DNA of 64,000 nucleotides from Ramazzottius varieornatus (lineage: Eukaryota > Tardigrada > Eutardigrada > Parachela > Ramazzottiidae), in contig BDGG01000007.1 of NCBI GenBank assembly GCA_001949185.1, positions 1,074,730 through 1,138,729 on the forward strand. Reading direction: 5' to 3'. A program made the translations under genes and the position numbers. Below, piece by piece: positions 21,885-33,883 of the stretch (positions are counted from its first letter, which is position 1; each line of letters starts with the position of its first letter). The notes under the pieces are model-generated. The model was not told the DNA's origin, did no database searches, and saw only the letters and a program-made list of their open reading frames with translations.

Positions 21885-23018
21885 AAAGACCATGTGCGAA
21901 TACCTCTCTGCGTACGCCGACGCGCACGATCTCCTCAAACACATAAAGGCAACAAGACTTTGAACTATCAGAGTAACTGTATTACAGCTGCAATGATTTT
22001 GCAGATGAAACATGTGGTTAAATCCATTATACCATGTTTCGGAGTGGAGTCGTCTGATACGCGTAGGAGTCAAGGCTGGAAGATCACCACTCTCAATCTG
22101 GATGCAAACTCGAGGTCCTAGGACACATTCGACGTGGTTATTATTTGTAACGGGTAATGCTGTCCTATTGTCAAATCAGAAAGTCTCAGTGAACAGCCTA
22201 CTTTCTTTTGGCAGTCAGTACAGAAAACCGCACCCTCCGGCCATTCCCACTCTGGACGGCTTCCGTGGCGCAGTTCTCCACAGTGGTGAATACCGCAATG
22301 GAGAAAAGTACTAAGACCATAATGTCCTCGTTATCGGCAGCGGTATATCGGCCAATGACATAGTGTGCGAGCTACAGAGTCTCACCAAATACGTGTTCAT
22401 AAACCGGCGAAAATTTGAAAATGTATTTGACGATCGAGCAAAGTTCCCCAACGTGCATCTGGTTCCCGAGCCACTTAAGTTTACAACTGGAGGATTAACA
22501 TTGAGCGCTAACATTGAGCGTTCCTGCCTGTTGATACCGTGAACTTAGCCACGGGATATGTTTTTAACTTCCCGTTCTTGACACCGGAATGCGGCATCCG
22601 GTTCAGTCGAGGACGCACATGGCCGCTGTACCGTCACATGATCAACTGCGAGTACCCTACAATGGCCTTCATCGGTTGCATCCAGAAGCAGATACCCGTC
22701 TTGCCGGTCGTGGAGGACCAAATCAAGTTCTACAAGGCCTGGCTAGATGGAGTATTTACCCTGCCTTCAACCGAAGAGATGAAGAGGAACTGCGAGGCGG
22801 ACTACGCGGAAAGGCTTGCGGAGGGGATGCTGGAGCATAATGCTCATGAAATGCGAACGATCGAGCAAAGATTGTACCCATACCTGGATTCGCTGGCGCA
22901 GGATGGGAAGTTCAAACCTTGGAGTGCAGCTATGAAAGGAATATTGTTGATTTTTGCAGGCAATAACGTGAGGCAGGCTTGCAGTGCCAAAAGCTACCGC
23001 TTCACAGTGATTGATTAG
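21885..23018 (+). pseudogene. Flavin-containing monooxygenase (FMO) pseudogene
   Basis: FMOs oxidise soft nucleophiles with FAD and NADPH. An exon fragment at 21893-21947 reads CEYLSAYADAHDLLKHIK. A further block (22077-22153) reads GWKITTLNLDANSRS, stop, DTFDVVIICNG and is joined across a 61-bp intron (22154-22214, GT...AG, frame kept) to QYRKPHPPAIPTLDGF. Next come a TAA at 22312-22314, then the NADPH-binding motif VLVIGSGISANDIV, and after it the FMO signature LATGYVFNFPFL and the C-terminus to a TAG at 23016. The N-terminal FAD-binding region is not found. Lesions are TAG 22119-22121, TAA 22312-22314, and a 13-bp tandem duplication (22496-22508 / 22509-22521) that shifts the frame. An intron in place argues against a processed copy. 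Confidence 0.75.
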
Positions 23019-23146
23019 AGCAACTTCCTTGTCGACAAAACAGAGGAGTAAACGAACTAGGCTTATCCTTCGTGAAAGGATACATTGTGCGCTTTGAAGA
23101 TATTATTATCAATAATTTTGGTTCTATCCGGATACTTTGGGCGAGG

Positions 23147-23371
23147 TCATTTTTTCAAAGATATTGGCAAGCTAGTGCAACAGTGACATAATGCTGTGAT
23201 AAGCTGAACGCATAAAAGCTCCTGAGACTGGCAATTATGTGACCATATGGTTTCATACGACGGTGGTACATCGACGAAAGGTTTCACCACAGGTGCCGGA
23301 TGCGAAACAGTTAATATGCTGCTGTTGCTCATAACAGGGTGCGTTAATGGCCGGACAGAAACGCGTGTCAA
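23147..23371 (-). CDS. Possible fragment with PPSYETI motif (weak)
   Basis: A minus frame contains VVKPFVDVPPSYETIW, a PPxY motif with spacing like the two small membrane proteins at 4486 and 14906. No membrane segment is found upstream in a compatible frame. It may be a decayed relative or chance. Confidence 0.2.
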   Translation of the reverse strand: MTRVSVRPLTHPVMSNSSILTVSHPAPVVKPFVDVPPSYETIWSHNCQSQELLCVQLITALCHCCTSLPISLKK

Positions 23372-25607
23372 GTCTCATTATCAGAAACCGGCTACGCCAA
23401 CCGCTACCATGGTCGTGATGTCCATCTTTGCTGTAGCTGGTGTGAACGTACGAAATGTGTGGAGCAGGACCAAGGGGATAACGGTGGATCTTGCAAAAGG
23501 TCTAATGGATAGAAGGAAGGCTGGTAGAAACAGAGGCCAATTGGGCGGTAAAGACCACCCGAAAATCGGGAAGCGCCGTCTGAACCAAATACAATGGTTA
23601 GTAAGAACAAAGAGCTAATGGGTACCCTACAGTAAAACTACGTGAGAAAACCGGCATTACAGGGACTTTGGCGTCCGAAACCTTTATGCCGGCAAACCTG
23701 CTATGCTCTACCTCACCACCAATGTGGTAACAGCAACACCGTTTTTACAAACCGTACTGATGTTTAACTCACTAGCAAGTGGTACACCACTGGACAGCCG
23801 AGCTCCAATGGCAACGCATCTGGCTCCGAGTCCGCCCCAAAACGTGCCATCACGTGGGTGGTCAAACTTAACATGGCCCGAGTCTGCCTTCAAGAAAGCC
23901 TCGCTTCGCTCGGCTGGACAAGGCAGTAGAGTGTAGACTGGTGTGGACTTCCTCACGATCGTAAAATGATTAGATGGTGTACAGTCTTTTCCGTGGACCA
24001 TTTACTATATGAAAACATACAGCGATAAAAAAGCCGGCATTTACTATATGAAAACATACAGCGGTAAAAAAGCCGGCGTTGGCAGAGGGCACCACAACTG
24101 GATAACCGACTGACTACAAAGGCGGCTCGTGTAAATTCATTAAATTTCTCAAGAAGGTTTCATTGACCCGTCGAAGAGCTTACGTTATTCTTTATCCTTC
24201 CGCGCGTGTAAAACCGATTAATGTCAGTGTAAAATCATAGGCTGTCACAGCTGCGGAGTGCTTGCATTAATCCTGCGTACTCAGTCACGAAGGGTACTTG
24301 ACCCAAGTACATTTCCCAACAGATGCCACACACTGCTTTTCGTTTTGCATAGTAAAAACTAATCAAATGCTGCGTTACTTCGTCACCACAGTGTCTTCTG
24401 TGGGAGATCACGGAACGGGAAGACCAACTTGCTGTTCGCCAAAGGCAGACCAGCTATGTTCATGAGGGTCAGACAAATTGGACGTCAGACGTGCGAGAAC
24501 GAAATCTATACTGCAGGGACATTTCCCGCTTCTGAAGATGGTTGTCGCTTCTCGCGCCGAAGGCTTACTGTGTATGCGCTCTCACACACCGCATGTACTG
24601 TACGTCACCCGTCTCAGACAACCCAACACAAATCTTGATCAATCGAGTCAGTTGTGCAGAGCACCAGAAATGTCCGCAGATCTAAAAGAACGTAGCGTCT
24701 TATTGGTTGTTGTGACCGGAAGCATTAAATTGCGATCGGTTCCAAGTCCAATGGGGTATTTTGAAAACATGGGCTAAAGAGAAGCGGGCTTTGTAATTGG
24801 AAAATGACCGAAATTCAACAAACTTGAGAATCGCATTGATGAATTGCGCGGACTTTGCAGATAGCAACTCCGGAGCCCAATCTACCGACCCTCCAGCTTT
24901 CATTTCCACAAACTCGAGTGTTCATTACCCCGGCTTAACACTTATTAATTTCTAAATTTTATGGCCCTTGTCAGTCCTACCAGGTAAAAGGATGCCACGT
25001 GACACTTGACGGATTCAATAATCCGCTAACCCTGACACTTGAACGTTCCTACTTGTCATTCCGACAATGTTCCTAAGCCGGCTGTAACAAGCCACTTTGG
25101 CGGCGAATTAGCCATATTAGCGTGAGCTCAGCTGAGAGCTTTCTGCCGGCGCGACGCTCATTCCCCTATTCAGCTGTCTCACCGTGCGTGTGTTGACAAG
25201 AAGGAGCCAGCCGCTGCGAGCCACTTGAGCTTACTGAAATCGATCCGTTCTTCGCGTACCAGCTGAACATCACACCTCTTCTCGCCAAGCGGCATACGAG
25301 GTACAAGGACATTCCTCGTATATGGGCCCATGTATGCTACGTAAAACCTCATTACCCACCAGCATAAAAATCGCCGGTTTCCGCCATTAGTGGACGATCA
25401 TCCGCCGCATCTCCAATTTCACGATTTCCTGTTTAGTATGAGGCTTGATCCAATTATTTTCGAATGAAGTCGTTGCAGCGATACTTTGTGCTAATGCGTC
25501 AATATAACCATCGAGTTTCGGTTACGATGTGCGCTAGAAATTCCCGTTGTTACGCTCAGTCGAAAAATTAAAAGTTTTCCACGTGTTCTAAAATTTCTGG
25601 ATTCACG
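23372..25607. other. No confident gene; 39-bp tandem repeat inside
   Basis: Short frames only. A 39-bp unit (ATTTACTATATGAAAACATA...) is repeated twice at 24000-24038 and 24039-24077 with one mismatch. The last few hundred bases are upstream of the GPCR and may hold its promoter, but I see no TATA box I would defend. Confidence 0.45.
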
Positions 25608-28600
25608 ATGAGCGATCACCTCGAGGATATCCTTCATGCGCACCACATGGTCAACGGGAGTTTCATGTCCATGCTCAAGGAAAAGAGCATGGGCGTAGTG
25701 GATGCGCGGGCGTTATTGCTGGAAGCGGGTATTAATTGGTCGGTGTTCGAGAATGACACGGAGCTCTTCTCCTTGAGCATGAACGTGGGTTTAAGTGAGC
25801 ACGACCGGTTACCTAGCCTGACGTACCGCGCAGTGGCGACTTTCTGTCATACGCTAATTTTCCTCCTCGGGGTTTCCGGGAATTTCGTTCTCATCCACGT
25901 GGCACGGAAGGTCAAAACGCTCCAAACACCCACTTATTGCTACTTGGTAAGTGCCCAAAGGTTCCTTGATACTATCGTTTTTCGATTTATGGGGCACAGA
26001 CTTTAGTTTTCCGAAAACAATTGAGTGGCGGCAAACGGAAACCCTAAATCTCGAATTTGTTCAAATTTTCAGAAATCGAGTTTTTGTTTTTTGACCACCA
26101 GTCTTTGGCATGGTATGGCCGAATTTTAAAGTTTTCCTGCCAAATTTCCTGTTTATGGCCTTTTGCGGAATTTTCAGGGCCGATGCAGTTTATTTCNNNN
26201 NNNNNNNNNNNNNNNNNNNNNNNNNNNNNNNNNNNNNNNNNNNNNNGCCAAGATAGACGGTTTTCGCATTTTTGTGAGATTTGGGTTTCTGTTTGACGCT
26301 ACCCAATTTTGACTTCTAAAATTGCTGTGATAATGTGTCGACCAATAAGTCCATGATGGTCTGTGTTAGCTAAAGCGGGGAATCTTTCTAGCTAATGATG
26401 ACGAAGTTTCAATAATTTAGGTTAAAGCTCCACGTCAAGCCGACGACTTTTCCGACGTTGACGCCAGCCGATGAGATATTAATAGCGACAGGCGGGAAAA
26501 ACGTGTTGGTGGTAAAGTGCGCATAGCTAAATTTAGAAACGACTGCGAAGGCTCCCCCACATAGTTTTACTTACAGCCAAAAATATTTCCCTGCACTAGA
26601 CGACTGTTTATGTTCTTGGGAGGGATGTGACATTTAGCCGCATGTCTGTGTATACACGTTGTGCGACACGTTATTGAACGGGATCGTCATCCGGTGTAAT
26701 TGTTTGCCTGTAATCTAATTAATGTAGTGCATTTGAAGGTCGAGGCTTTTCAATAAGTACGGTCTTTCTTAATCTCGCCAATAGAGTCCGTCTGGGTGAC
26801 GCCCACTGGAGCGAAAAGATTACATGCAATTACGGAGAATAATTAGATCAGCTCTTTCCATGAGCGAGTATCGTGACAGTTGCTGCCACTAGTTAACGAC
26901 CTCGCAAAAAACCATTCAAAATCTGTGATGCAGAAAACGTTGACAGGTCTACCATTAAGATATGCGTGATGAGCAGTGCCGTTAAGTGGTGAAATTTTAG
27001 CCCATCCCAACTTTAGATGTTCTCCTATCGATCGAGTATATTGCAGTCTCCCGAGGGAGGAGCCGCCCGTAATTGCCTCTGGTGTTTTTAATTAAGGCAA
27101 AGAATAGAGAGACGCGCTGATTATTGTTGTCTGTCCTAGGTCTCCCTGGCATACGCTGATCTCCTGGTGATACTCACTGTGGTGCCGGAGGCCATCATAA
27201 AGAATTACATCGGAAACCGCTGGCTGTTGGGCCACGTCGGATGCTCACTCTTCATCTATCTCAGCTTCCTCGGAATCAACGCCGGAAGCGTCAGGTTGGG
27301 TTACAACTCTGGCATTGTTCCAGTTTCAACGACCTCCATATTTCTCGTAACCTCCCTTTCAATGTTTCTCTTCCTTGCAGTATTTTAGCCTTTACCATCG
27401 AGCGATACATTGCGATATGCCGCCCACTCTTGGCCCGCAAAGTTTGCACCATGGAGCGCACCAGGCGTATCATCCACTTCACATGGCTTTTCACAGCCGT
27501 CTACTGCTCACCTTGGCTCTTTCTCAGCGGAGTTCGGACCGATGAGTTCGACTCTACGAGAGAACACTGCGAACTGCGCTTATCCACCCTCCGCAAAGAA
27601 ACCTACATTGCCGTCTTTGGACCAGACTTGCTCCTCTTCTACTTAACCCCCTTACTGGTGGCCATCGTCGTCTATGCCAGGATAGGGCGTATCCTGTACT
27701 TGAGTCTTCGGGTATGCCGACGTGGCACGTCCATGGAGTTTGATCGGACACCCGCGACCACGCCTTTGGGTGCAACTCATCAACAAGCAGCCTTTTTCAA
27801 CGGGTCGTGTACAGTGCCGGAGAAGGAGGCCAATACTAATGAAACGGGCAGCCTGACGACCACGCCCGCAGCTGTCATGCCCATGACGGCCAGTGCGCGT
27901 CGACAGGCTATCTGGACCATGCGCTCCAGAGTACAGGTAATTTCACATGCCTGGATTTTCAAGACGCAAAAACTTTCTAGTCCCACGCTGATATACGCAA
28001 TTATCGGAATTAATTGGTCAAGCAGAGCCAATCGAAATTCAGGCAGGGCTTGTTAGGTAAAGATTGGCAAAAATAACTCAAGGATTTTGTCCACGGATAT
28101 CTCACTGGCTTCATGTCTTACAGGTTCTTCGAATGCTGATAGTTATTGTGACGCTATTCGCCATTGCTTGGTTGCCTTACCGCGGCCTTCTGGTCTACAA
28201 CACATTCGTGGAGACACCGTGGTTAGATATCTGGTATCTGTTTTTCGCCAAGACTTTGATCTACCTCAATTCCGCCATGAATCCATTCCTGTACAACGCC
28301 ATGAGCCGACGGTTTCGGGTGGCCGTTCGACAAACCCTCGTGCCTAAAGGTAATTCCAGCCTAAAGGTAATTCCGGGTGTAATTACTACTGACTTCATCT
28401 CGTCTACTTACAGCCTTTCGACAAGCCCAGCTAAAAAAGAAACAACAAATCAAGTCTTTCATGCGCTTTGAACTCATCCAAGTTCAACGTCCGCTGTTAC
28501 CTGTCTGTGCCCAACAGAAGGATCGTTCAACCGAAGAGGCTCCAATTGCAAAGTCTGAGTCGAAGTCACCAGAGCCATCATCAGAAGAACGCCCAAATGA

Positions 28601-28700
28601 CCATAAGCCAATATTACACCGAGAAATGGGTCTATTCGTAGCTCATTATGTACCGTACGTTCTATCGGATCATCCGCCGACGGCTTTGGAAAATCCCTGA
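25608..28700 (+). CDS. Thyrotropin-releasing-hormone-receptor-like GPCR
   Basis: Five exons: 25608-25946, 27140-27294, 27381-27936, 28124-28349, 28414-28700, giving 520 codons with frame kept at every GT/AG junction. Class A peptide receptor. The N-terminus has glycosylation sites (NGS, NWS, NDT). TM1 is around GVSGNFVLIHV and TM2 carries SLAYADLLVIL. TM3 ends AFTIERYIAICRP (ERY about 172-174), almost as in vertebrate TRH receptors, whose LGIN and WxFTxxYC segments are also matched. TM6 has WLPYR (about 366-370) and TM7 NSAMNPFLYN (about 401-408). The third loop is long and Thr/Ala-rich and the C-tail (~95 residues) charged. Expected to couple a neuropeptide to G proteins at the plasma membrane. 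Intron 1 contains a 50-N gap. The ligand cannot be told from sequence. Confidence 0.88.
26197..26246. other. Assembly gap (50 N) in GPCR intron 1
   Basis: Fifty N between exons 1 and 2 of the receptor. The coding sequence is unaffected. Confidence 0.98.
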
Positions 28701-28964
28701 TTTTCACGGTCCATTTTTCCAGCACTACATTTGTCCTGATTAGGTTCACTGAACACCTCTTTCTCAATCTTAACATTCAGTTTCACCGCACGAATCCCAG
28801 CAGAACCCTATTAAAAATTTGAATATACATCGATCCAGTCCATTTTCATCTTTTTCCATTCTGCCGAGTGAAGAAGCAAGATTCTTGTTTCTTATACAGT
28901 AGTCGAGATGTCATAAAAATTGTAGCAGTAAGACTTTGAAACAGAAAAATCGTCTGTTGCGTTT

Positions 28965-31900
28965 TCAAGTGAAACGGACGAAGGGTATATCACGGCGGAA
29001 TGCAGCACCTGGTGCGTCATTTGAGCGGTACATCAAGACCATACATGCAGCGGTCAGCACGACACCTACCACCAGCATGCCGATAGCGATACCAGCCATA
29101 TCGGAGATGGTGTAGCCGCCTCTATCTTTCTTGTCGTTAGCCGCAGCTTGTGCCGCTATCAAGGCCGCTGACTGCTTCAGCGAGGTTAGAGTCAGTGAGT
29201 TATCCTTCTTTTGAGCGCCCACGGTCTTTGGGTTCACCGACGTTCCATCCAAGTACACAGTCCCTGGAAAAGAAAGATTGCTGACGTGGTCAAATCGAAG
29301 GTCGTTCCGTCTTTAGACTCACGAGTATATAATGTGCAGTTTTCGTTATCTTTAACCTTCTTGACAGAGGTAGTGTTGGCCACAACGCCAATGTAGGAGG
29401 ATGAGATGCGACATCGGACGGTACTATCCCCTTGACGGATCAAATCTGACAGGGAGGCAAGGCTAGCATCCTCATCGAGTGTGACACCGGTCAGTTCTTC
29501 ACAGACATCAAAGGCCAAACAGCCGTCGTCACCCAGCTTATCAATGCATTCTTTGGCGCATTGCCACCTCTCCAGAGCCGGCTCGATCTCTGCGATAGTC
29601 ACGTCTGCTTGAATAAGCTCATCCAGCTCATATCCGGGAGACGCTTCGAAATCCTGCACGTAATTTCCTGCAATATTCACAATTAGCTTCTCCATGGCCA
29701 ACTCGACCTTTTCTTTTATGCGAAAACATTTTCGATAACTTCCTAATTTTATCAGATGAAGAGACTCGAGATTATACCAGAAAGACAGGATTTCATTAAA
29801 ATTTAAAAAGTTTCTTGTTATCTGCTTACGGCTCAAGTGCCAGCAGCCAGGTTTGTGCGTGCGCGGCTCTTGAAGGACATCGAAGGCGTGGTGACGGTAG
29901 AGCTGACATTCGTGCTGTCCTTTGGAAGGTCCTACCCGATTTCCGAATAGCGGACTGATACCGCTGCTGCTGCAGTACGAGAACGACTCGCAGGAGAAGT
30001 TACCGAATAAGCACTGCTTTGCGCACGTGTCTTCACTGGAAACGCTGGTGAGGACTTTGTCGGGCGCGGCTTGGGGGACCAGAAGACTGGCCAAGGTGAA
30101 CATCCCCTTCCACGAACCTGTGTCAGAATATTTCAGTAGAACCTGTGTCAGTAGAAAACGGACAATAGAGAAGTTGCACTTTGCCCAAATGGCTTGTATG
30201 AAGGATAGTTTGGACAAAACGATTGAATTTAGGAATGTTTAAAAATTCAAGATTAGCAATTCGCTTCGCGACTGACGAAACGAAGGGGTCTTTGTTCGTG
30301 AATCCCGAAGGAGATCTGAAATTTTCCCGAATTGCCTTCGGTATTATTCCGGCTGGCAATAAGCACTGGGAAGCGTAATCGGTGTCCAAGCAAGGCAGGG
30401 CCTCCACTCCGGACAATCAGACAATCAAACTGCGTTTTGGCCAGCACTTTTTAACTTGGTGGGCTGATTACTACCAAGTTAATTACCATGGCCATTGGCC
30501 AGCCTCAGTCGTTCGCTCTATCTTTTACCTCAAACTGCCACGCGTTTTGCAAAACCTCTCAAAGGTTCCAGCGATTCCTTTTATAAACTATAATTTTCAA
30601 AATTGATTAGTGTTCGTTTGTTTGATTTCTCTGGGTAAAGTGCAACCTCTCTAATGGGAAGTGGTTACTATAAAGTCGTCGATCATGGTATCAAAGTTTC
30701 CATATTCAAATTTAGCGCGGTGGCTTTCTTGAGGCTCATACTGGTTCGATGCTTCTTATCATTGAAGCAACTGGGACTTACGTGTCCACACGGCGCAGTG
30801 GGTATGTGAGCCTAGGTTTGCCATGCCGTTTGTATCGTTGGTCAGTTCGTCGCCATGAAGGTCGGAGATGATGCAGTCGCCGTAGACGCATGAAGCGACG
30901 GACTGGCAGGTGAAACGTTTCTCGTCCAGGCAGTGGCGCCGGCATTCAGAGGGGGAGAGTTTACTCAACTGGTCGCGAACTCCCGGCCCGATGATCTTTG
31001 TTTGGCCGCGGTACAGCTCGAAAGAGCTGCGCGAGTCAGACAACGTCGACGCTGAAAGAGAAGGAACGAGTAAGTACGACAGCTGACAACGACGGATGTT
31101 TGCATGCGACTTACGGTTCGAAGAATCCTCGTTGAGGGAAACGTCAGTTCGCATGTCTTCCGCCTGTAATTGGACAGTGATGTTGTTGTATTCCACTGAC
31201 ACCTTGAAGTTGGTTTCTTGCACTTCCAGAAGAATTTTGAAGAGAGACTCCAGAACCGGACCGTCGTACGTTCCCGAATTGATGATCTCTGAATCAAGAA
31301 ACAGGATATTACGGTCTGTAATACTAATCAATTAAAAATACCGCGGTAGAAATATTACTTTATGACTGTTTTGCATTAGGAAATGGTCACCGCCAAGAAT
31401 GGTCAATTCTTTAAGTTCACCTTATTTCAACCACTTACTTTGGTACACATCGCAAGTGTACTGCAGGTCCGCCCGAGTGCCGTTGGTGCCACCTCCCGCA
31501 TTCAAGACTATCGGTAGAGTGCCATTCGGCCTCACAGCTGGTCCCAAGTCTTCTCCATATCGGATGACGCAGCGCTTGAGGAAACTACTAGGGTTGTCAT
31601 CTCGTGTACACCAGGCAATTTTGCTGCAGCCCGTGCTTTGCATACACGACCTGGCACACGTAGCAAACTGGTCCGTGTTCATCTCCATGGGTCCCAGCAG
31701 GTTAGCTTTGCGCTTTATACCATCCTGTGTCTTGGTAAAATGCAGCTGAGGCGGGGGTCGCGGAAGAACGGTTGCCGTAACGTACATGCTTTGGTTGTCC
31801 TGAGAGGGGAACACACCAACTACCCGCAATGGACTCAGCTCGCCCACCTGTCAAAAAGCACATAACCGAGTTGAAAGGAGATTACCATACAAACGCAAAC

Positions 31901-33252
31901 GTGGAAAAAAAGGTACGAAGTGGTCATTCAATATCGCACTCTGCAGGCCGTACAATTAATATTTCTGTAGTTTTACCGATTTACTATCAGGTGAAACGTA
32001 TCGGCGACCGATTTTTCGTTACCTGCATAATTTTTTTCAAGACACTGCGACGGAACTGTGGGATGAAGTGTTCAGGTCGCATGCCGCTGAAGTTTCCGGG
32101 GAAGCGGAACTGAATGCTTTCGCGGGCTTCGATCTTGCCTTTAGGGATACATTGGGAGATACTGAAGTCATATAACGTAGGTACTGGTGGTACGGTGAAG
32201 TCGAAGAAATTGAAGATGACTCGAGGTGACTGGGCGCCGAAGATACCACCGGGACGTCCGAACTCCATCAGGTAGACGACACGCTGTACAGGAATCATGT
32301 GAGGCACTTCGCCGACCAGCGTTCTGGTGAAGTCTCTGCTCATAAAGTAGAGTCGGTGGCGGGTTTTGGCGATACCGTAGCCCGGAATGTAAAAGTCGTC
32401 GTCGAAGACTGTCCAGACGTCACATGGAATGCCTCGAACTGTCTCCTGGAATATAGGTATTGGTAGGTCACTCAACATTATCGGAGAAAAAGGCGCGGAA
32501 ACGAACTCGGCCATGAACGCCAAGCTTGAAAATGTTCTTGAACTGAATTCTCATTATATTTTTCTGTCAACACATGAAATTCGCATTTTGAGAAAGGGAA
32601 AAATTTTTATGGGTGGCGAAACAGTCCTTTGTTCGTTACAGTTGGTTACTTTGATTGTCATGTTGTGGACGCGATCCTTCTCGTTCATGTAGAAGAGCTG
32701 TTTGGGATGCAGGGAGCGAAGAAGTCCGCCCATGGTCACATTGCCCACTCCGAACAGCCGGCGATATCGCGAAGAGATTCCGGTCATGTTAGCCTCAGTC
32801 AGCAGATAGTTCAGCGGGTGCATTGTACAGTTGGGCATGACTCCGTCCATGTTGAAACTTATACCTAAACAAAAACAATCACGGCATGGAGTAACAGCCA
32901 TAAGAATATCAGTCAAAACTTAACTGAAGGGTGCTTCGCACTTCCTACCGTTATTGTAGTCGTGGATGGTCTTCATGGGTCGCGACGTGTTGAACGGAGC
33001 CATTATCCGGCCCAGCGCGTAGTCATACCGAGCAAGATTCAGCTCCTCGTCCCAGACCACCACAAATTCCTCGACAAACTTCTCCTCAGGTAGAACCATC
33101 TCGACTTTAACGGTTAACTGTCGCGGCACTGGCGGAAAACTGGCTGGATCAATCTGAGTTGGGATACCCGTCTGGGCCCAGACAGGCATATCATGCACTA
33201 ACAGAAAGGCCAAAACAGGAAGTACAGATAACAATAATGTAATTCGGTCCAT
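28965..33252 (-). CDS. LolA-like / PAN-domain type I membrane protein
   Basis: Nine exons: 33252-32949, 32864-32650, 32445-32023, 31847-31439, 31288-31115, 31051-30782, 30117-29830, 29667-29323, 29263-28965, giving 908 codons with all junctions in frame. A signal peptide (MDRITLLLSVLPVLAFLL) leads into repeated beta-rich modules with ARYDYALGR, IHDYNNG and RGIPCDVWTVF, the pattern of LolA-like domains in invertebrate surface proteins. Two or three cysteine-rich segments follow (CARSCMQSTGCSKIAWC, CRRHCLDEKRFTCQSV, CAKQCLFGNFSCESFSYC), which look like PAN/apple modules. Near the C-terminus is one membrane helix (MAGIAIGMLVVGVVLTAACM) and a short basic tail. Many N-x-S/T sites support an extracellular location. 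The ligand is unknown: LolA folds hold lipid and PAN domains bind protein or sugar, so lipid or matrix binding is only inferred. Confidence 0.82.
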
Positions 33253-33883
33253 TTTTCAGCTTAGGCTGAAGATACTCCGAGTCTAGTAGCCTCAGTATCG
33301 GCCACAGCGTGATAAAATCGTTGGATAAAAATGAGGAATAAGATTGGTCAAAATCGATGCATGGGAGCAATAACGAAAGAAAGATACTGCTGAAAACATA
33401 TAACGCGAAAAACTCTAAGGTGTGGGAACGGTGTTACTGAAAAGAAACGCCGAAGTAATAAAGTGTGAAGTAGTTGAGCGTTCACGGACCAGGACTACAA
33501 GATTGTCTTTGGGGTACAGTATGTGAGATATTCCAGGAAGCGCAGCATACGCTAGTGGTCTTATCTGTCGATGGCCACCAATGCCACCGGAACAAAGTCC
33601 AGCTACACGACTTGCGAGATTCTCATCGGCAATCTGACTATAAACAGTTCGGCCAACTTTTTTGGGTAAAATGCTCGACGAGTGGCCGATATGAGGACAA
33701 TACTGCGAACCGCCAAATCAAGCGAAGTAAAGCAGGCACAAACCGACGACAACATCAGGCGAAGAAGGTACGATAAAAATATACAGTATGAGAAAAAGGA
33801 GACAAACATTACAGCAGCATAAAACGATCAAAAGAATAAAAGGAGGGATTCAAGAGACGAGATATATCAAGAGAATCTCGTGG
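33253..33883. other. Intergenic; likely promoter of the LolA/PAN gene
   Basis: Only one short frame (33474-33776) with no recognisable domain. Confidence 0.4.

Noticed and set aside
24000-24077. 39-bp direct repeat considered as a CRISPR-like or satellite array
   Set aside because: Only two adjacent units with no spacer; a simple tandem duplication in a eukaryotic genome.
27241-27380. Continuation of GPCR frames through intron 2
   Set aside because: Donor at 27295 and acceptor at 27380 restore the conserved AFTIERY sequence; read-through frames do not.
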